NCBI RefSeq assembly: GCF_012184385.1
Contig: NZ_VSRL01000069.1
Span: forward strand, 1 to 37,415
Source of the DNA: Lentzea indica
GTDB lineage: Bacteria; Actinomycetota; Actinomycetes; Mycobacteriales; Pseudonocardiaceae
Reading direction: 5' to 3'
DNA length: 37,415 nt
In this document: piece after piece, positions 33,929 through 37,415 of the stretch
Numbering within the stretch: position 1 is the stretch's first letter
Layout: the number at the start of each line of letters is the position of its first letter
Program-made: the position numbers and the translations under genes
Notes under the pieces: generated by a model
Databases searched by the model: none
What the model saw: the letters and a program-made list of their open reading frames with translations, nothing else
What the model was told of the DNA's origin: nothing

Positions 33929-35071
33929 TCAAGCGCTGCCAACTCCTGCCATCAGATCGGCCGCGACCAGGCGCGCGGCGGCGTTCTGCCAGTTGTGGAG
34001 GGTCCGCTCGGGCACCTGTGTCACGAACCACTGCAGCGCGCGGCGGTCCTCGGCGTCGAGGTCCTCGCGCTTGGTCCGGACCGAATACGGGCGGATTCCC
34101 TTGACGTAGTAGAAGTACACGGCGTTGTAGTAACGCCATTCGTCACTCGTGCCGAAATCGCCATCGGCCGGCTTCAGCCGTTGAATGCTCGCCAGCAGCA
34201 AACTCTTCAGCTGGGCGGCTCTGTCGAGCGGCGCGCCCTCATCGGTGAGCGCGATCAACGGACTCGCGACGAGCTTCCCGAGATCTCCGTAGTGACTCAA
34301 CGCCTTGCGCGTGAGGCGCGCGAACTCGGCCGGGTCGTCGGTGACCAGCGGCCGGCGTTTCGGCAGGGACTCCGCGGCCTCACGAAGCTCGGCGCGCTCA
34401 GCCGCGACGGACGGCAGGGCGAGCCTGTCGACCACGGACGCGAGCGGGTTCGCGAGCACCTGCACCGCGATCGCCGCCGCAACGGTCGTGAAGACGAGCT
34501 GAGCCGGACCGTCGAAGAGGATCACCTGCGACCCGAACAGCACCGCCGTGAAGCCCGCGATCACCAGCGACCGCAGCATGTCCGAGCGGATCGCCTCGCC
34601 CTCCTCGACCGCGTCGGTGACGGCGACGAGCACCCCGAACACCACCAGATCGAAACCGATCATCGGCAGCGTCAGCGCGTTCGGCAGAAGTTGCAGCAGG
34701 AAGGCGGCAGCCGACAGCCCGAACATCACTCCAACGAGTGAAAAGTAAGCGCGTTTCCTTATGGCTAGAACCGTCGACACGGCCAAAGGGAGCAGCACGA
34801 CCCACGGCAGCCAGAACGAAACAGCGATGAACGGCACCAGGGCGACCAGCCACCACCTGATCAACTCCGGCCGGGCGAGCAACAGGATCGCACCCGTCCA
34901 GGCCAGCGCAGGTACACCGATCAGCACCGGATGCGGCACGACGACCACCGCCGAATAGCCGATCATTCCCGCGCCCGCCCACCACAACAACGGCTTGCGC
35001 GGATCGCGGGCGAGCAGGTACAGCCCCAGCCACCAGGCGAGACCGGAGACCAGCAGCGATAGGCCAAACAC
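33929..35071 (-). CDS. Multi-pass membrane protein with a conserved soluble C-terminal domain
   Basis: A 380-aa protein. Residues 1 to about 215 have some eight hydrophobic segments (for example LLVSGLAWWLGLYLLA, FLLQLLPNALTLPMIGFDLV). The last 150 residues are soluble and distinctive: FARLTRKALSHYGDLGKLVA, SDEWRYYNAVYFYYVKGIRP and a Trp-rich end FVTQVPERTLHNWQNAAARL. I recognise no named family. The C-terminal part looks like a defined module coupled to a membrane sensor or anchor. It starts 36 bases from the divergent DUF6584-like gene. Confidence 0.8.
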   Translation of the reverse strand: MFGLSLLVSGLAWWLGLYLLARDPRKPLLWWAGAGMIGYSAVVVVPHPVLIGVPALAWTGAILLLARPELIRWWLVALVPFIAVSFWLPWVVLLPLAVSTVLAIRKRAYFSLVGVMFGLSAAAFLLQLLPNALTLPMIGFDLVVFGVLVAVTDAVEEGEAIRSDMLRSLVIAGFTAVLFGSQVILFDGPAQLVFTTVAAAIAVQVLANPLASVVDRLALPSVAAERAELREAAESLPKRRPLVTDDPAEFARLTRKALSHYGDLGKLVASPLIALTDEGAPLDRAAQLKSLLLASIQRLKPADGDFGTSDEWRYYNAVYFYYVKGIRPYSVRTKREDLDAEDRRALQWFVTQVPERTLHNWQNAAARLVAADLMAGVGSA

Positions 35072-35107
35072 AGGTCAAAGCTAGCCCTACCTGCGAAACT
35101 AATCTTC

Positions 35108-35610
35108 ATGCCGGTAGAGCTGACGCTCCACAAAGCGGCCGAGGAGTTGCGACGAGGTGACCTCGCGAGCGTGCTTCGCGCACGTCAGCGCGTCGCCGGA
35201 CTCGTCGGCACCTACCCGCACCGGCTGGACCTGCGCGAACGACTGGCCGAGGTCTACCGGACACTCGGCCAGCCGGCCCAGGCCGGTCGCTGGACCTACC
35301 TCTCGGAAGAACGCGACCCTGAAGAAACCCAGGCCTTCGAACGCGCCTACCGCCGCGCCGAGGCCAGGCTGGGAGCGCTGAGCTGGCAGGGCCGAGTCGA
35401 CGAGGCCCCACCGAAACCGCACGGACCCGCCTGGCCTCCCTCTACCTGGAGGCGCGCATCGAGCTGCAGCACGAGCTCGACGCCACCCCGGACGAGGAGA
35501 CGTCGTGGGGCGCCTGCCTGATCGTCATGGTCGGCGGCACCTTCGTGCTGGTGTGTTTCCTGCTGGGCATCGTGACTCTCGTGCAGTTCTTGTGGAAGCT
35601 GGTCTCATGA
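35108..35610 (+). CDS. DUF6584-like protein with C-terminal membrane helix (frameshift)
   Basis: A protein of about 167 aa after repair. The N-terminal part matches the DUF6584 pattern: LHKAAEELRRGDLASVLRAR, QRVAGLVGTYPHRLDLRERL, AEVYRTLGQPAQAGRWTYLS, ERDPEETQAFERAYR. It resembles a TPR-like helical fold. One missing base near 35409 breaks the frame; the true end is ARTRLASLYLEARIELQHEL, then a membrane helix (LIVMVGGTFVLVCFLLGIVT) and stop 35608-35610. The stop overlaps the dehydratase start (ATGA), so the two are coupled. Function unknown. Confidence 0.75.
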
Positions 35611-36470
35611 GAACGTTGTCGCAGTACGTCCGCCGCACCCCGGTAATGCGCGTGTCAGTCGACGGCCGGCCGCTGGTGTTCAAACTGGAGCACCTCCAGC
35701 TCACCGGCTCGTTCAAGATCCGCGGCGCGGTCAACAAACTGCTGTCGCTGAACGTCCCGAAGAACGTCTCCGAGGTCGTCACCGCCTCCGGCGGCAACCA
35801 CGGCATCGCGGTCGCCCAGGCCGCCCAACTACTGGGCGCACATGCCACGGTCTTCGTCCCGGTGACCGCCCCCGAGACCAAGACGTCGCGCATCGAAGCC
35901 TTGGGCGCCAAGCTGATCCGCCACGGCAGCACCTACGCCGAGGCCGCCATGGCCGCACATGACTTCGGCCCGACCTACATCGAGGCGTACAACGACCCCA
36001 AGGTGATCGAGGGCCAGTCAACGGTCACCCGGGAAATCGTCGAGGACGCACCCGAAGTGGACTCGATCGTCATCGCAGTCGGCGGCGGCGGCCTGGTGGC
36101 AGGCGCGGCACTGGCGTCCGGCGGACGCCACATCATCGCCGTCGAGCCCGAGAACTGCCGCGCGATGCACAACGCTCTCCAAGCCGGTGTGCCCGTCGAC
36201 TCGACCGTGAACTCCGTGGCCGCCGACGCGCTCGGCGCCACCCGCGCGGGCGAGCTCGCGCTGGAAATCCTGCGGCAGCACGATGTTTCGTCGGTGCTGG
36301 TGTCCGATGAGGAACTGCTCGCTGCCCGCGACCGGCTGTGGGAGGAGTTCCGGATCGCGGTCGAGCCCGCGGGAGCCGTCGCGTTCGCCGCGTTCCTCAA
36401 GGGGGACGTGCCGGGGGAGCTGCCGTGCGTGGTCCTGTGTGGCGCGAACAGCGAATGGGTGCCGCGCTAA
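35607..36470 (+). CDS. PLP-dependent threonine/serine dehydratase family protein
   Basis: A 287-aa fold-type II PLP enzyme. The PLP lysine is in LTGSFKIRGAVNK (about Lys37), the phosphate and substrate loops are SGGNHGIAVAQAAQ and GGGGLVAGAAL, and AVEPENCRAM and a late CGANSEWV are also family-like. It would deaminate Thr or Ser to the 2-keto acid, or act as a racemase/dehydratase on related amino acids. No ACT regulatory domain is present, so it is of the catabolic or biosynthetic short type, and it is somewhat shorter than the usual 310-330 aa. ATG 35607 overlaps the upstream stop. An upstream GTG frame from 35505 is not real coding. Confidence 0.9.
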   Translation: MRTLSQYVRRTPVMRVSVDGRPLVFKLEHLQLTGSFKIRGAVNKLLSLNVPKNVSEVVTASGGNHGIAVAQAAQLLGAHATVFVPVTAPETKTSRIEALGAKLIRHGSTYAEAAMAAHDFGPTYIEAYNDPKVIEGQSTVTREIVEDAPEVDSIVIAVGGGGLVAGAALASGGRHIIAVEPENCRAMHNALQAGVPVDSTVNSVAADALGATRAGELALEILRQHDVSSVLVSDEELLAARDRLWEEFRIAVEPAGAVAFAAFLKGDVPGELPCVVLCGANSEWVPR

Positions 36471-36496
36471 AGATTCCTGGCCTAAAGATTTCAGGC
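36467..36496 (+). repeat. Two tandem 15-bp repeats after the dehydratase gene
   Basis: CTAAAGATTCCTGGC is followed directly by CTAAAGATTTCAGGC, identical at 13 of 15 positions. The first copy contains the stop codon of the dehydratase. Purpose unknown; possibly a small local duplication. Confidence 0.75.
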
Positions 36497-36551
36497 AGAA
36501 CGCCGATACCCGTAGAGCCGTCGGGGAAACGATCAAGAGAAGGAGCACCCA

Positions 36552-37415
36552 TTGCCGTCCGCGGCACAACGGCTCTGTCGTGACGTCGTCGCAGATCCAC
36601 ACGGACCGCTGGTCGCGGCCGTCGCCGGCCCCGGTGGTTGCGGCAAGACCGCGATGCTGGAAACACTCGCCCGCATCTACCGCGACGCCGGTGTTCCCGT
36701 CGTCCACGAGTACACAGAGGACGCTTCCGCGGCACTGCTGGTCGACGACGCGCACGGGCTCGACGACGTGACGCTCGACCGGCTTCGCAGGCTGGCCGTC
36801 GCACGCTCGCACCGCATGGTCGTCGCCTACCGGCCATGGCCGCGGCCGCACGCGCTCAGCGCGTTGGGCGCGGTGCTCGTCAGGTGCCGCCCACCGGTCG
36901 TGCTCGGCAGGCTGGACCGGGCCGCGGTGGCCACCGCGCGGCGGACGTCCTCGGACACCCGCCCTCCGACCCGCTCACCGACTTCCTGTTCGAGCAGACC
37001 GGCGGCATGCCGTCGCTGGTGGACCGGTTCGTCATCGCGCTGCAGGAGACCGGTCAGCTCGCCGACGGCAGGCTCACCGGTCCGGTGGTGATCCCGGCGG
37101 GGTTGGTCGAGCAGTTCCGGCACGACCTCGACTGCCTCGACGAGAAGGTGCGTGAGGTGCTGCTCGCCAAGGCGGCGGGGGCAGACCTGCCCGCGAGTGA
37201 GGGCACGTTCGCGACGGGTCTGCTCACCGACTCGGGTGCCCTCGTTCCACTGGCGCGCCAGGCCATCCTGCGGCTCACGCCGACCGCCGAGTCCGCCGAT
37301 CCGATGCCGGCCCTGCGCGCGGAAGCCGCGGCGCTCGCGGGCGATCTCGACACGGCGCTACGGCTCGCCGACCAGGTGATCGGTGACCCGCAGCGCCCGA
37401 CCGCCCACGCGCGGT
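36552..37415 (+). CDS. P-loop ATPase of the LuxR/LAL-regulator type (partial, frame-shifted)
   Basis: The 5' part of a STAND-like ATPase gene that runs off the right edge. TTG start 36552 has AAGGAG 7 bases upstream. Walker A is AGPGGCGKTAMLETLAR and Walker B ASAALLVDDAHGLDD, followed by RLAVARSHRMVVAYRPWPRP. The frame breaks near 36938; after adding one base it continues as ADVLGHPPSDPLTDFLFEQT, GGMPSLVDRFVIALQE and LRLADQVIGDPQ to the end of the window. Large LuxR-type (LAL) regulators have this layout, with a C-terminal HTH that would lie beyond the edge. Whether it is such a regulator cannot be decided here. Confidence 0.75.

Noticed and set aside
35505..35606. Upstream GTG extension of the dehydratase frame
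   Set aside because: The residues are not dehydratase-like, and the same DNA encodes the membrane helix of the repaired DUF6584-like protein in another frame.

Overview
The window is high-GC actinobacterial DNA with GTG and TTG starts, strong third-codon-position GC and many 4-base start/stop overlaps. The gene set points to a filamentous actinomycete, most likely Pseudonocardiales (inference from gene content, not a database match). A conserved housekeeping backbone is recognisable: gatC-gatA-gatB on minus, an ACT-domain gene on plus, ligA on minus and a MetE-like gene on minus. This is the order of the Mycobacterium tuberculosis Rv3009c-Rv3015c region. Accessory genes are inserted between the backbone genes.

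Layout. 1-6.6 kb: a gene tail, a DoxX membrane protein with a small membrane partner, a D-2-hydroxyacid dehydrogenase divergent from an alpha/beta hydrolase, a PQQ-sugar-dehydrogenase-like lipoprotein, and a LysR regulator divergent from a coupled JAMM-protease-like / SnoaL-like / VOC operon. 6.6-12.3 kb: a secreted M14 carboxypeptidase, then a TPR-CHAT protease-like protein preceded by a small Cys/His protein. 12.3-16.7 kb: the gat operon, with a 65-aa membrane protein overlapping both gatA and gatB, and the ACT gene. 16.7-19.5 kb: a BKACE (DUF849) gene, a TnpB-only IS200/IS605-type element flanked by a 19-bp imperfect direct repeat, a 41-aa membrane peptide and a 74-aa small protein. 19.5-23.2 kb: two GNAT acetyltransferases, a SWIM zinc-finger protein, a lipoprotein, and a secreted amidase next to a secreted paralog of its N-terminal domain. 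23.2-28.4 kb: ligA, a four-gene set including LppU-like and YdeI-like genes, a GNAT, and a secreted lysozyme-like protein. 28.5-33 kb: a secreted GH9 cellulase, the MetE-like gene and a secreted CBM-GH18 chitinase. The chitinase promoter carries two DasR-type operators and its leader a very strong hairpin. 33-37.4 kb: a 21-aa peptide with eight cysteines, a PaaI thioesterase, membrane proteins, a DUF6584-like protein coupled to a threonine dehydratase, and the start of a P-loop ATPase.

Sequence quality matters here. Nine genes, including the normally essential ligA and gatA, are interrupted by ten apparent small indels; in each case the correct protein continues in another frame and the lengths add up once the shift is repaired. 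I read these as residual assembly errors rather than pseudogenes and give repaired coordinates. The best candidates for something undescribed are the 21-aa Cys-rich peptide, the LysR/JAMM/SnoaL/VOC operon, the CHAT protein with its small upstream partner, and the chitinase leader.
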